64,000 nucleotides of DNA from Mesocentrotus franciscanus (lineage: Eukaryota > Echinodermata > Echinoidea > Camarodonta > Strongylocentrotidae): contig CP137680.1 in assembly GCA_037976565.1 (NCBI GenBank), positions 28,758,348 through 28,822,347 on the forward strand. The letters run 5' to 3'. Below are positions 12,844 to 25,159 of this stretch, piece after piece. Under the pieces are notes generated by a model. It did no database searches. It saw nothing but the letters and a program-made list of their open reading frames with translations, and had not been told where the DNA came from. Position 1 is the stretch's first letter; each line of letters begins with the position of its first letter. Position numbers and translations under genes: made by a program.

Positions 12844-13132
12844 GGGGTGTTTCACAAAGACTAAGATCGACTTTAAGTTGGACTTAACTATGGCAGGCCG
12901 TTCATGCCACTGGTTGCTCTCACTTTTGGTCTCTCAATTATGATCTTTAGATAATATTTTTTCCTTCAATAATGAACTATCAAAACATGTAAATTCTGTA
13001 GATTTGTGACCATGATTTATACGTCCCTTCAGAGACCAATGCCAGTAAATGGTAAGAGCAAACAGTTGCATGAACGGCCTGTTATACTTAAGTCGAACTT
13101 AAAGTCGATCTTAGTCTTTGTGAAACACCCCC
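12844..13132. mobile_element. MITE with about 65-bp terminal inverted repeats
   Basis: The left end GGGGTGTTTCACAAAGACTA continues AGATCGACTTTAAGT and GGCCGTTCATGC. The right end is its near-perfect reverse complement (GCATGAACGGCC, ACTTAAAGTCGATCTTAG, CTTTGTGAAACACCCC). About 160 bp of AT-rich core separates the arms and there is no ORF. A long C-run follows the right end. This is a non-autonomous DNA transposon structure; the superfamily cannot be assigned from these data. Confidence 0.85.
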
Positions 13133-13857
13133 CCCCCCCTGGAATCTTTTCCGAGGATCTGTAGGTGGAAATATGGACAAACCGACGTTCGTACTGTCAT
13201 TTACATTATATAATAATGAACTTGTATAAGAATTTTAATCATGACTTAATTTAGATAAGAACTGGCACCTCCCAAATGTGAAAGTTCAATGGAATGTGTT
13301 TCAAATCAATATCCCTGATAAGATCATCTGGTATAGTCAAGATGACGACGTTACTCATTAAGACGCAAAAGCTGATTAGGAACTGTTAAGTAATTGCTGA
13401 CAAGAGTAATAAAATGCCAATGAGTTCTACTTCCATATTCATCATCATAACATCAGGATATAGTTAGTAATGTCAGGTACCCCGTTAATGATATTAAGTC
13501 ATCGCGAGCAGATTAAGACTTGAGATATGAAGCTAGTTAGTAAGAAAGTGTCGCATCCAGACAGCTAGGTTGTATGTTGGAACCACTAATTGATACAGCA
13601 TGTGCCTCAACATGCTCTTGTAATGAAGAGATCAAAGGATACCGGTCTTCATCCGTTAATTCGATGATGCGATCCCGCTCATCTCCTTGTTTCCATTTTC
13701 ACTAATCAACTAAAATTGGTGCTAAAAAAGGTCTCACACGGTGCGAATATTCTTACTCATCACTGTAGCATCTTGAGCAGAGCGGAAGCAGGCACATTGT
13801 GGTTTCTCTCTAACCATAACACCATGAAGACCTCAGTTAAAAGACGTTTCAGAGATC

Positions 13858-14037
13858 TTCTTCTTCTTCTTCTTCTTCTTCTTTCTCTCTCTCTCTCTCT
13901 CCCTCTCTCTTTCTTGCGTCATCTTCATGTTTTGTGTTTTCTCGCCCTCCTCCACCCTTTTCCTTTTCCTCTCTCTCTCTCCCTTCTATTTCGTATAAAT
14001 CTCTCTCTCTCTCCCTCTGTCGCTCCCCACTTCTCTC
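13858..14037. repeat. (TTC)n/(CT)n polypyrimidine tract
   Basis: Starts as TTC triplets (about 13858-13882), then CT-rich with interruptions. ORFs through it are low-complexity Leu/Ser frames. Confidence 0.9.
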
Positions 14038-14194
14038 TTTAAATTTTCAACGGTTTTGTAATGTTATAAATACACACCTGTATGACCAAAGCTTATGATG
14101 TTAGAACAAGATTTGTAAACAGGACATAATCTGGAGTAGATGTAGATGTACTGTATAGGGATACGTGGGAGTAGTTATGAAGATAAACTAATGG

Positions 14195-14408
14195 GGATGA
14201 GAGAGAAACGGGGAGAGAGAATTAGAGAGATACACAGACAGGAGGTTAAAGAGACATTGAGAGAAGCAGAGAGAATGAGGAAAACAAGAAGTACAGAAAA
14301 GGAAAGAGGGGAGGGAGGCAGGGAGCAAGAGGAAAGGAGAAAAGGTAAAGGAGAAAGAGAAAGAGAACAAGAGAAAGAGAAAGAGAAAGGGAAAAGGAGA
14401 AAGAAAGA
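14195..14408. repeat. GA-rich polypurine tract
   Basis: Imperfect GAGA/GAAA sequence, opposite in handedness to the pyrimidine tract 160 bp upstream. Open frames across it (Arg/Glu or Leu/Ser rich) are artefacts of composition. Confidence 0.85.
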
Positions 14409-14962
14409 TACAGCAATATTCCAAGTTCATAAACCATGCTTCGAAGAAGAGGGTGATTGAAGTTTTGCTAACTAATGAAATGCGCAAACACGAGGCAGGC
14501 AATTTGCACGAAAGACGTGACTGCCCCCTGTTCATCTGAAACTGGTAAATACACTATGATTAAATTTGATAGCATCGCGTACACGTGTAAATAGAGACCA
14601 AGGAGAGCACACAGCAAATGAGATATGATAACCAGCAATTGCTAGGCAGCCTTTTATCGATAAATTTGAGTTTGAACCTTTAAACAACCTTCCTTGAAAA
14701 GCTGACTATAAAGTTACACTGCAGTTTACGTCCAGTCGACATCAACACGTATACTGTATATGACAGGTAAGGGCGGTAAAATGGTGACGTTAAAAGCGGA
14801 AGACCAAAAAATAATAATGGTTTTGCGGCCCAAGTTGCACGTCGCCAATCGTCAGTCTTCACCGTTGTCTTGATAGAGGAAGTGATGTAACGACTGACAT
14901 TTTCCCATGAAATACTGTAACTTAGATACTGCCAATCGTAAGAGGCAGGATGTGGGTTTTTA

Positions 14963-15100
14963 CACCCACACACACACACACACTCACTCTCTCTCTCTCT
15001 CTCTGACTGTGTCTTTCTCTGCCTCTCCCTTTATCTCACTTTCTCTTTCTCTGTTTTTTCTCTCTTTTCCACGCTTTCCCTTTTTTCTCTATTTCTTTCC
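14963..15100. repeat. (CA)n(CT)n compound microsatellite
   Basis: CACA run (about 14963-14984) passing directly into a CTCT run (to about 15004) and then interrupted CT/TTTC sequence. Confidence 0.9.
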
Positions 15101-16274
15101 ATAACTTTGGCGTCTCTTAATTTAACTGCGTATTTCATGATTCATATCTCCTCATTTTTTTAATTTGATTGAAATTGTGCGTTTATATATTTTCACCTTC
15201 AAAATATAACGGTTATCATGGCATGACGTCATTTTTATAGCACAGTGTGACGATGACGAGCCGTTCATAAACATCCCAATTTATTTAATTTCCTTTTAGA
15301 AAACAGACTCACACCTTGCTAAAGGCGTAATCAACTCAAACAATGACGAAATTAATTTCAAATAGTTATCATCATTCATACACACACAACGGAATGAATC
15401 AATTTCGTTAGACGAAACGAATGATGTCAATACAGAAAGGGTCTCGTACAGGTCACCGAGCTGTTGCCATTTTCTTGACTCAATATTTAATCAATTTGAT
15501 TATATCAGTATCAGCGTGCCAATAAACGTAATTCACAGGGTTGTTTTCATCCAATGTTTATTGGGTTCATAGCGCGGGAAAGCAATGAAATAAAAACAAA
15601 GGGCACGATTTCCTCACGTTTTTCGCACGTTTACCCGAGTGATCGATAATCAATGACTGCATATCGATACGCATGCAATTTTCATGCGTCGTAACGCAGA
15701 CACGTAATATGGCGGGATTAGGATATTGTAATTGATTTGAGAATAGCAATGCTGTTTGCGGTAGTACACGAAGTGCAATGCTATTCGATTGATTTTTATA
15801 TATTTTTTTATGTGTTGCAATTTAATATTGGAGATTTCGCTGATCAACAATTCACAATTTATTAAGTTTACAGTATTTACAATTTCAGTAAAATCGAGAT
15901 TAAAAAGCATTACACGAAATGTGAACAAGATAAAAGAAATACAATTTGATATATCAAGATAGCCACAAAAAATAGAGAAATGTATGCTATCATCAAAGAG
16001 AATAAGATGATTAGATATTTACAATTAAATTACAATCAAAGACACGACAGGAAAGAATGTATTTCTATATTTTCCTTCACGTTGTCTGTTACCTTCTTTG
16101 TTTACTTCCCTCCCGGATGAGGAAAGCAAACGCAATTGTGATGCCATTCACAAGAGACGGAGATTTTGAAGGTTTGCAAATAGAAGCTTTCGGTGATAAA
16201 GTCTAAGTGCAAAAACCTGTCCATGACTTGTTTGTTTTCTCTTAGGTCAATCCCTGCTTGGATAGATGACTGTA

Positions 16275-16668
16275 AAGTCTGGTTCAGACATGACGAGAAA
16301 AAGCCGCGCCGTTTTTGTATAATCTTTTAAAAATGATGACGCAAAGTGTATTATACGCTTCACTTTTCTGTATCTTGTAACACAGAGCTAACTGAATATG
16401 CGCAGGGCCCCGTTGCATAAAACTTACCATTGATGGTAACTTTGTCATCAATGGTAACTACCACGGTAACAGGGCTCAACAGCCAATCAAAATCAAGGTT
16501 TCCATGGTAGTTACCATTGATGGCAAAGTTACCATCAATGGTAAGTTTTGTGCAACGGGGCCCTGGTCTTTTGTCGCGCGCAGTTGCCATTTATTTATCG
16601 CACGTAAAAAAAAGACCGCGACGGCTTTTTTTTGCGGCGGTTTACCGCACCATATCTGAACATGTCTT
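16275..16668. mobile_element. MITE-like element carrying a second MITE
   Basis: Outer ends: AGTCTGGTTCAGACATG on the left, and AGACATGTTCAGATATGG as reverse complement of the right end, followed inward by AAAGCCGCGCCG-type and CGGTAAACCGCC-type sequence. A TAA flanks each end (16272-16274 and 16669-16671), consistent with a 3-bp target duplication as in PIF/Harbinger-type elements; with so short a match this is suggestive only. The internal palindrome 16404-16564 has different ends and is annotated separately. Confidence 0.6.
16404..16564. mobile_element. Palindromic MITE nested in the 16275-16668 element
   Basis: 161 bp with arms of about 65 bp. The left arm begins AGGGCCCCGTTGCATAAAAC and carries TTACCATTGATGGTAACTTTG; the right arm is its reverse complement with few changes, ending GTGCAACGGGGCCCT. 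Each arm contains its own smaller palindrome (TTACCATTGATGGTAA), so the transcript could fold as a hairpin of hairpins. No coding capacity and no clear target duplication. Confidence 0.88.
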
Positions 16669-17142
16669 AAATCGTATAATCGTGGCTGAATTGACCTCAT
16701 ATGACACCTCTTGCCGGAAGAGGAGAGATCTACCAGTATTTGGAGTAATGGGTAATCGTACGGAAATTGTTCAGGGTAAAGTAGGCCTAAAATCCCGAGA
16801 CTTTTCGAAAGTCATCTCTTGAGAATAAAGCTTGTATCCAAAATGTCCGTACTTCTGATTTCAGCCACGTGCATTTGTAGTCTGTTTAGACAATAATACA
16901 TTTATACCAAACTCGTATAATGAAAAGTCACATAGAGAATTATAGGTAGTTTGTAAACTGGACAATTTAGCCTAACCACCACCGTGGACCGGTATTTTTT
17001 TATCATTATAATTGTTATCATAACGAACGATGAAAAGTAAATGAAGAAATTAAATGATCATTTCTATTCTAGCTAGTACAAGAAAACGATTCATATCATT
17101 CAAATAATTATGATGTAATAATAATGACAAGAGAGGATATGA

Positions 17143-17330
17143 AGATAGAGGAGAAGAGAAGAGAAGAGAAGAGAAGAGAAGAGAGAGAGAGAGAGAGGGG
17201 ATGGGAAAGAGTTAGGGAGAGGGACAGAGAGAAAAAAAAAGAGAAAGAGGGAGAGAGATAGAGAGTGAGGGGGAGGGAGAGAAAGGGAGAGAGAGAGAGA
17301 AATAGAGGGGGGGGGGATATATGAAAATGG
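17143..17330. repeat. GA-rich microsatellite tract
   Basis: AGAAG pentamers followed by GAGA runs and a G-run. Antisense Ser/Leu-rich open frames are artefacts. Confidence 0.9.
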
Positions 17331-18290
17331 AAAAAGCAGAAAGATGAATCTGGAGGGAGAAGAGTTAGTTTTGACTGCAATACTGCGATAATCAACATTT
17401 TCTTTAATGTTCGCGATCATGAATTCGCTATTAACATAAGAAGTGATTGTCTCTCCATTTGGTCCGTTAAAAGGAATACAACATGAGCAAATAGAAGTAT
17501 ACAGTTACAGAGTAGTCCATTAAGAGAGACATATATCATGACGAAAACTCCAAGCTAAAGTCGCTTCACTTTGATCTGATAACCCTTCATAGTGAGACTA
17601 TTGCCCGGTGACGTATGGCGCTCAAACTCTCAAGAAGCTCTGACAGCGAAATACCCCTGTCACACCAACAGGACCAACCCGGCTGACCCGAAGGTATAGG
17701 CTTAGGGTTAGTGTTGCAATTGGGTTTTAAGTTAAGGGGTAGGTACCGTGTTGGATCCATTGTTAAAGTTAAGAAATCGGTTAGCACGGTCAGTGCAGGA
17801 AATTGACGTGGAGCAATTGTCGCAGGAGCAAGAGTCGTACAACATGGCCCTATTAATAGGTCCATGGTACAATCCTGAAACGAAACCGACAACATACCAA
17901 ATATAATCGGTTATCTTACATTGCCCCGGATGGTTAAGAATCGGTCGGTTTGGAGTGGATGCGGAGTCTGTTTAGCGGAATGACTGAGGTTGATGGAATG
18001 AAAGAAGCACTGTATATTATCAGCGACCACTTAGCAAAGCCACCTGTCGCCTAATGGGGTCCCGGTGCATCTTTATCTCCAAAGCCCTGTGAAGGCACTC
18101 AATAATGTACGACCTTATGGCCAACTTAACCGGGTGTTTCCTGGAGAGAATCAGTGGCAGTGTGAGATATATATTCACTGGAATCATTGTGTATATTTGA
18201 ATGGATGGACTGCCTTGAGCGATGTGACATCACAGTGTACAAAGAGAGAATTTTCATTTGTGTTTGTATTATACCATGAATGCATTCTTA

Positions 18291-18372
18291 AAGATAAAGT
18301 TGAGTTCTGGTCATGCGATTGCATTGTGAAAGAAACGGTATGGAATCGATCAGAAAAAAGTTGATCATGTAA
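18291..18372 (-). repeat. Dispersed repeat family, copy 2
   Basis: The reverse complement gives CTGATCGATTCCATACCG then TTTCTTTCACAATGCAATCG and CATGACCAGAACT. Over about 51 bp only two or so differences separate it from copy 1 (1727-1876), so these two are the closest pair of the family. Flanks may extend the homology. Confidence 0.65.
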
Positions 18373-21300
18373 GCTGTTACATGTCATACTTAGAATATGA
18401 AGGCATGCAAGAGCCATGCTTTTCAGGGAACATTTTTTTCTCCGATGTTCTTCTACACTTGCATAATAACAATGAAAACGCTCACAAAATATTTTTCACC
18501 TCTCCCCAGAACTAAACCTTCTCTTTAAGTTTGAAAGTAAAATGATAGCAAAATATTCTATAATCTTTTTTATAATCTATTTGGAGTTAGTAACTCTAAA
18601 TCGCAAAAATCATTACTCATTTAGAGTGGTTAATGAACCGTTTTCTAGGGAGTACAGTACCACAATGTACAGACTATATGAATAATGAATTAAAATGAAT
18701 AGTGGAATATACTAAAGAGCACAAACTTGGATTTATTATGCTTGTGGTATCTCTGTTTAGTAACATTCATTCTTCAAAAAGATTCAAAAAATTGCACGCG
18801 CTTTGCTGAGTTCATCAAAATATGACTTATTGATTATCAAATTACACTCATCTATGAGTTTCAAAGGAGATAATATTTGTCGATATTATGATAATCATAA
18901 GTACAAATATGTCATAGAAAAGAGAAACTGATGCAATGATATTTCTTTCTATCATAATAACAGTATTATAATGTCATTGCCAATTTAAGTGAAACACATA
19001 AGCTCGGAAACCGATATGTTATTTGATGGCATCTTTATTCTATAAGACAAAATACTCATATGTCACTTCAATATATCAACATCATTATTATCATCATCAC
19101 TATCCCAACATATACAACAGAAAGATAAATATCAAGATACCTCCAACTTCAATAGAAAGTACAATTACAGGAGCAGTGGATCTATGCTAATAATAGAACT
19201 AAAATATTTTCTGACGTTTCCCGAAAAAAATCAAATAAATGGAAAGGATGATTACATTAATTTAGAAAATTTAGGAGATTGGGTTTCCCCATTCACGTTC
19301 GGGTTCTCCATCTTGTTCTTCCTTCTTCGATGGTTCTGATGATAGTTGATAGAAAAACAACGAACCATTTTCAATTTCATATCTATCAATCTTTCTTTCC
19401 AAAGTGGGTTGACGAGAGTAAAAAAGGGGCCAGCGATTTTTTGACCTACTAGAGTAAAAATCGTCCTTTCGCTAAACGTGCTATAGGAGAGGAGAACTAG
19501 GCTGATCATATGTTTGTTTCATATTCTAGTAGCGTGTAATGTTTGGATTGTAAAGGCTAGAGAATGTGAAATGTTTCGGATTTTAATCATGGATGATATA
19601 TCTGTAGCTTCTCCAACTGTATAGCCCTGTTCTCCTGATTAAATTGTGTTTCTGATAACTATTTACATTATTTTCCAACTCTTAAATTGACCTCCTCTGA
19701 TTCGAACTGATATCAGTACCAATGTTAATGCTTCGTATTCCAGAACAACATGAATAAATATCTAACACATCCACAGTATTATTATTGCGTATCGTTACCA
19801 ATGCATAAACACAGAGGACACCTTTCCCCAACAATCCAGCATTCTACTCGACACCTTTTTTCTCGTTTTAGAATAGGTTCCAGATGCATAAATACTCATT
19901 ATTTCAATTCTCTCTTCCAATATTGTCTCGCATTGAGAGATTCGGTCTTAAATCCACAAGGCTCTCGAATTGATATACCAGGCATTTGAAAGGCATCTAT
20001 CGGAATCTATCTCAGATTCTCAGTGAACAGCTTCCAAATAGAAATACACTTAAAGACGATTGAATTTAGTTTGTTAAGTAACAAGATTTTGTTATAATAT
20101 ATATTTCCTTTATAATGTATTTCGTTATAATAAAAAAAAAATCCGTTTATACTGGAAAGTCTTCCGGAAGTGAATGAAATCCGAAATTCAGTGTAAAATT
20201 AGAACACGGGATTTATTTCGTTGATCGACATCAAAGTGGTAATATAATAAGCATGAAAGTCATACGAATATAATTTTGACATACATATTTATTCCAGTAA
20301 TTAATTACATCTCGTAAAAATAAAAAGTAAGTAACAGATAACAATGAATACATGAATAAATAAATGAATAAATGTGACCTCAAAGGATAAAAGATATATT
20401 ATTAATTCAGATAAGTTCTGTAAACAGGTGCTTTGAGCTCATGTGATTATTTAGGATATATAGTAGATGTAGAATCATCTCAAATGATCAGTCGCTGGGT
20501 TAACGAAAGGATGATCAAGAATTACGCTTTAAGCTTGGAGGTCAAACTTGATGATGATGTAAAAGAGGCGACGCAGCCATGATCCCGACAAAGAAATACA
20601 ACTGGAAATGGAATTATAAAGTTTGATTTTAGGTGCTCTCAGGGCTCCCATTTTGTATTTGACTACAAACAAACTTTTGATATACACAATGGGGTATAAA
20701 CTGAAAGAATTTGAAGGATTTTTTTCTTCTAATTTAGATTGATTACTTTCATGAAAATCTTCGGTAGTTCATAATCAGAATTATGTAAATCGTGATGGGC
20801 TTCAAAAAAGTTCAGTGTTTTTCTATATTTAAAAATATATTCCATGCACGTTTAAATGTCGTGATAATATGTACATAGAAGGACAAGAAAACAAAGGATT
20901 GGCCATATCTGGATTTATGTTATGAATATCTCAAAACAAAATGTACAACAGTGTTATCTAAAAGATATACATAACTATCTATATATTTCTTCATCTTTAG
21001 CAATAGAAATGTCATAATCTGCGTATGTGACGATAATTACCCTATATACTGTTACTTCAGCATACGTTTAGCGAATACAAACAATTGCAACTCTTTGCAT
21101 ACTTGGAAAATGTGAATCATGGACATTTGTATCATAAATATAATAAATATAATACATGAAATAAACTCTTAAAACTATGAAATCTAGATTTACCTATGAC
21201 CTATTATGGGCATATTTGGGGGAAAACCCCCAGTCCCTGAGAGTCCTGAAAAAAAGGCTTTAAAAAAATCCGAAACAAACAAGTCATTCCCCCGTCTACC

Positions 21301-21984
21301 ATAATCGACCATTGACCGCAGCATGGCGTGCCGACACTTGACTTTGGTATGGTAATCACGACAATAGCAAATATACTCGGGGAATATCAAATATCGGTGA
21401 GGAGAAAGAGAATAGAGGATGATTTATGATATATATTCCGATCATTCATACAGAGTCATGCTCCCGAAGCTCCATGGGGACCACAAATGTATTCTGGCAT
21501 TATCAGGTTTCCTTGACTGAAAGTAGATGGGACTCCCATCATGCCCGTATATCCATCTATAGGAATCTTAAGGGAGGAAGTACGGACCTGGAATATATTT
21601 CCTTTCGAAAATAGAACTGTGGTAATAATCCATCGATCTCTGTTACGTAAATATATATATTTAGAGAATGAAGGTTTGCACTGCGATGACTTGTGATTGC
21701 TGTGAAGCTGACTGTATATGTGTTGGATTGTGTTTGTAATCCGACGACAAGGTTATTGACAGTAAATTTATTAAAGAATGACATGACTCCAAAAGAATAG
21801 CGCTTACAAATAGGCGTACTTGCATGTCAAGGTACAAGTGAGAGAGAAAGTGAGTAGTGCAGCCACCGAGTATGTGTGTGCGTGCGTGTGTGTGTGTGTG
21901 TGTGGGGGGGGTACATTTAACAAATTGTTAAACAGAGTGTCGACAAAATAAAGTTGAATATGTCGGAAAATTCATCGCTTTGGT

Positions 21985-22027
21985 TGCCCCCCCCCTCACG
22001 AACAAAAAAGCTTTAGCTACGCTACTG
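21985..22027 (-). mobile_element. Transposon-end fragment (GCGTAGC type)
   Basis: On the minus strand it reads CAGTAGCGTAGCTAAAGC and then leads to a G-run. The motif is similar to the CAGTGGCGTAGCC end at 37162. Such ends are common in marine invertebrate non-autonomous elements. No partner end was found, so it is treated as a fragment. Confidence 0.4.
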
Positions 22028-22429
22028 TTTTTGAAGTCTGTAGCAGTTAGGGCTTAATCACATTGGGTTACAGAATTTGGGTTACAGGTTTGATCTAAAA
22101 ATTTCATTACAGAAGCGAATAAAAAAATAAATCAAACAGACAATGCATCGCTCAGAAATTTACACATACACTGATTAAACTATAATTCGCGACGGTGTAG
22201 CTGTTTCGGAAGTACACATTCGTTTTGAAATCATTTCAATTACTTTGTACTCATTAGGAGGTTCTTGTTACATCGTTACCCTATTAGTGTTGTAATATGA
22301 AATTACCATCCCTTCTAAATTGATATGACATTTCCAACATGGGCATTTTAGTACTTTGCCGCGGCATCTAAAGCTTCAAAACAATTTTAAATTATTAAAC
22401 AACGACGGCTGATGTATAATGCTTTAATC

Positions 22430-22432
22430 CCT

Positions 22433-22504
<72 letters not shown>
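22430..22504. repeat. (CT)n microsatellite
   Basis: Over 60 bp of uninterrupted CT dinucleotides after a short C-run. A second shorter CT run lies at 22641-22669. Confidence 0.95.
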
Positions 22505-22509
<5 letters not shown>

Positions 22510-22641
22510 CTGTCTAGTATCAATTTATTCTATGCATCTCTTTCCTTACTATCCTTTTCTCCCCCTTTCTCTGTGCATATACACAATCCCCTCTCTTTGA
22601 CTATTTGTATCTCTTCATATTTTCCTCGCTGTGTCTATAGA

Positions 22642-22673
<32 letters not shown>

Positions 22674-23712
22674 GATAACATCAACTTGTCATGTCTTTCT
22701 CTCGGCAGTGAGACACACTAATTGTCTGACCTAGTTTGAAAGCTGTCAGTCATCAGATGCAGGTCTGCAACCATCACGTTACCCTAAGACCACTGTTTAA
22801 GATGTACCCTCATGCCTCGGGATTGAATAGGGGTAATAAGCATGACTACCAGAGAGGTACGTTTAGCGCCCGTGCATGGGTGCGTGCTATGGGTGGGGGT
22901 TTTGTTTCTGGTTGGCTCATGGGTTGATATCAGCCTTAGGATGAGAAAGGTGAGGTACTTCACGATCGGAGTTACAGGTGGTTACAATATTCGTCCATTT
23001 AAGCATTATTTTGTAGAAGTATAGTTTATAATACATTCGAATGTGGAAAATACATATTCAACTTTGTTTGTAACCATCATCACCACCCCCACTACCGTCA
23101 AAACAACAACATCAGCAACATCATCAATTAAAACGACAGCAACAACAACTACAGGGCTCCAAAGATATTTATGTACTGGTGTTGACGTTTTCAGTCTTGA
23201 TTCTTGTTGAACTCCTTATAATGTCACTTTCTTGAAAGTCCATTGTGATTGTGGGGGAGGGGTTGACACATATTTCTCTTCATAAATGCCCTTTCTCCCA
23301 TAAGAAATTCATTGAAACCGTATCCTAACTATAATCGAACAATAATATTATTCAATTAAACATGTCGTATAGATAGGTGAAATGGTCAATTATTTTATCA
23401 CAGCCTCCTCCTCCCACACACAATTGATAAATGAGATGAAAATAAACCCCAAAGTGATGCGTTCTGTAAGGTCATGATGAGTGGGATGATATATTTTTCC
23501 CTCCGTCTCTTCAAATCGGATGTGCGACTAGTTTAAGGTCATTTTAATGAATAGCGCCCATTTGGAATTCACAGAGAAATGCCAATTAGGCCATTGTGAG
23601 TCCATTACCATCAATATGGGTGGACACGCTTCCAGTGTGATTGAAGCGACATCGAACTGTCTGTGGTGATGCTGTAGAAGGCTAGGACCACTCTGATCAC
23701 ATCTGTATGAGC

Positions 23713-23752
23713 ATTGGCGTAGCTATGGGGGACATGAGGGTACATGCCCCCA
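23713..23752 (+). mobile_element. Transposon-end fragment (GGCGTAGC type)
   Basis: TTGGCGTAGCTATGGGGGAC followed by GAGGGTACATGCCCCCAT, a pattern related to the ends of the 37162-37423 element. A GA/G-run patch follows at 23760-23823. Boundaries unknown. Confidence 0.4.
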
Positions 23753-25043
23753 TCAAATGGTGAGAATAATAAGAGAGGGAGAGATAAATAGAAAGAGAGG
23801 GAGAGGGGACAGGGGGGGGGGGGAGAACAGAATGCTGAATTATTGGGGTGAGCGCGCACACGCACTAAAAGGTAAAATATCTAAATTTTTCATTTTTTAA
23901 ATAAATATTTCTAATCTTTTGTCAGGGTAGCCCATTCACCAATAAATAGTGATCTTCCATGGGGCCCTGAATAATTATGAACATATTTACATCAAAAAGC
24001 ATAATCTTCATACAGAACAGTTTAAATAAAATTCCATAGTACATTTAGAAAGATATAACACAGCAATAATAAAGGTGGCACGAACGAATATTCGTTTGCA
24101 AAATAATTTAATATCAGTATCCTAGTTCAACTGTAATGCCAATAGGAAAATACTATGGGGAGAGAGTCACGTTTGTTAATGTGCGAGTCCCCCTATCCAC
24201 ATAGCCCTGTTTTATTATTCATAGCCACGTATACGTAACCTGCCGATGGGTTCATGCAAGCCCCCATGACCCCGATATGGGGATATGGGGCCCCATATTT
24301 TTCACGAAGATCACTTGAGAGAGAGATGGCGAAAACATCTGATGAATTTTGAAATGGGCATGTCCATTTTAACGCGCAGTCCAACAGGTGGATATGTTTA
24401 TTTTCACCGTATACACCAAACGTCATTTCTAGAGACTCAGTATACGAGCAATTTTAACTAACTGACTGAATGGTGTGTTAACAATTCACATTGTATGCTT
24501 CTTGTTCTTTCTCTACCACATGGTATATTGAAATGATATGAAGATTAAACGACAGAATGGAGTGGAACTGATTTTATATCCGTTGTTAGTGACCTCAATC
24601 CTCAATAGAACCAGAAGGGCGTTTAGACAACATTTATTTCTAAATCTATTTTAATATAAATATAAAGAGTACCATTTCATGAAGAGAATAAATCCACTTT
24701 TAATCTTTTCGAGTACATCAAGGATCTCTAAGTTACCCCTTTCTTTTTCATGTATTAGTTATTTTCTGATTATGTGGTAGGAATATTGCTTTACATCATT
24801 TTAAAATCAATTTAACATTTTTACATTTTTTATCATAATTTCTATTTCTGTGGATTTAGCGCCTTTTTTGAATAATAGTGCTTTTGATTCCATTGTGTCA
24901 GATCCTCATATTCATCGAAACAAAAAAAAATTTCGGTCAAATGTGGATATAGTACTTTTTGGTATGAAGCTTTTTATCAATTGATTTTAAAGATAATCAA
25001 AATGATGTAAAGCAATATTCCTACCACATATACAGAACATAAC

Positions 25044-25046
<3 letters not shown>

Positions 25047-25108
<62 letters not shown>
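25047..25108. repeat. (TA)n microsatellite
   Basis: About 60 bp of TA dinucleotides, ending about 50 bp before the left arm of the inverted-repeat element at 25160-25506. A second, shorter TA tract lies at its other end (about 25501-25527). Confidence 0.95.
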
Positions 25109-25113
<5 letters not shown>

Positions 25114-25159
25114 TGAGAATTCTCAACTCTGACATGACAACGGGTGTTCCAGAATATGT

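Larger units (their letters stand above)
9132..16274 (-). other. Intron 1, part nearest exon 2
   Basis: Non-coding. Contains a small perfect palindrome CTCCCATGGGAG near 9620, a MITE-like inverted repeat (10001-10110), a MITE (12844-13132), a pyrimidine tract (13858-14037), a purine tract (14195-14408) and a CA/CT microsatellite (14963-15100). 10150-12800 and 15110-16270 are AT-rich with no recognisable gene. Confidence 0.75.
16669..25046 (-). other. Intron 1, 16.7-25.0 kb
   Basis: Non-coding. Contains a GA tract (17143-17330), a slightly GC-richer stretch of unknown origin (17580-18120), a dispersed-repeat copy (18291-18372), CT microsatellites (22430-22504, 22641-22669) and fragments with GGCGTAGC-type element ends (21985-22027, 23713-23752). 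18450-21900 is AT-rich with nothing I recognise. Confidence 0.7.

Noticed and set aside
17580..17900. 102-codon minus-strand frame with a GGGTTAGTGTT-type stretch suggesting telomere-like repeats
   Set aside because: Only one or two telomere-like hexamers, not an array. The frame has no family resemblance; the region is probably an old repeat.
22430..22504. CRISPR-like or other regularly spaced array
   Set aside because: All periodic sequence in the window is simple microsatellite or tandem duplication; no repeat-spacer architecture anywhere.
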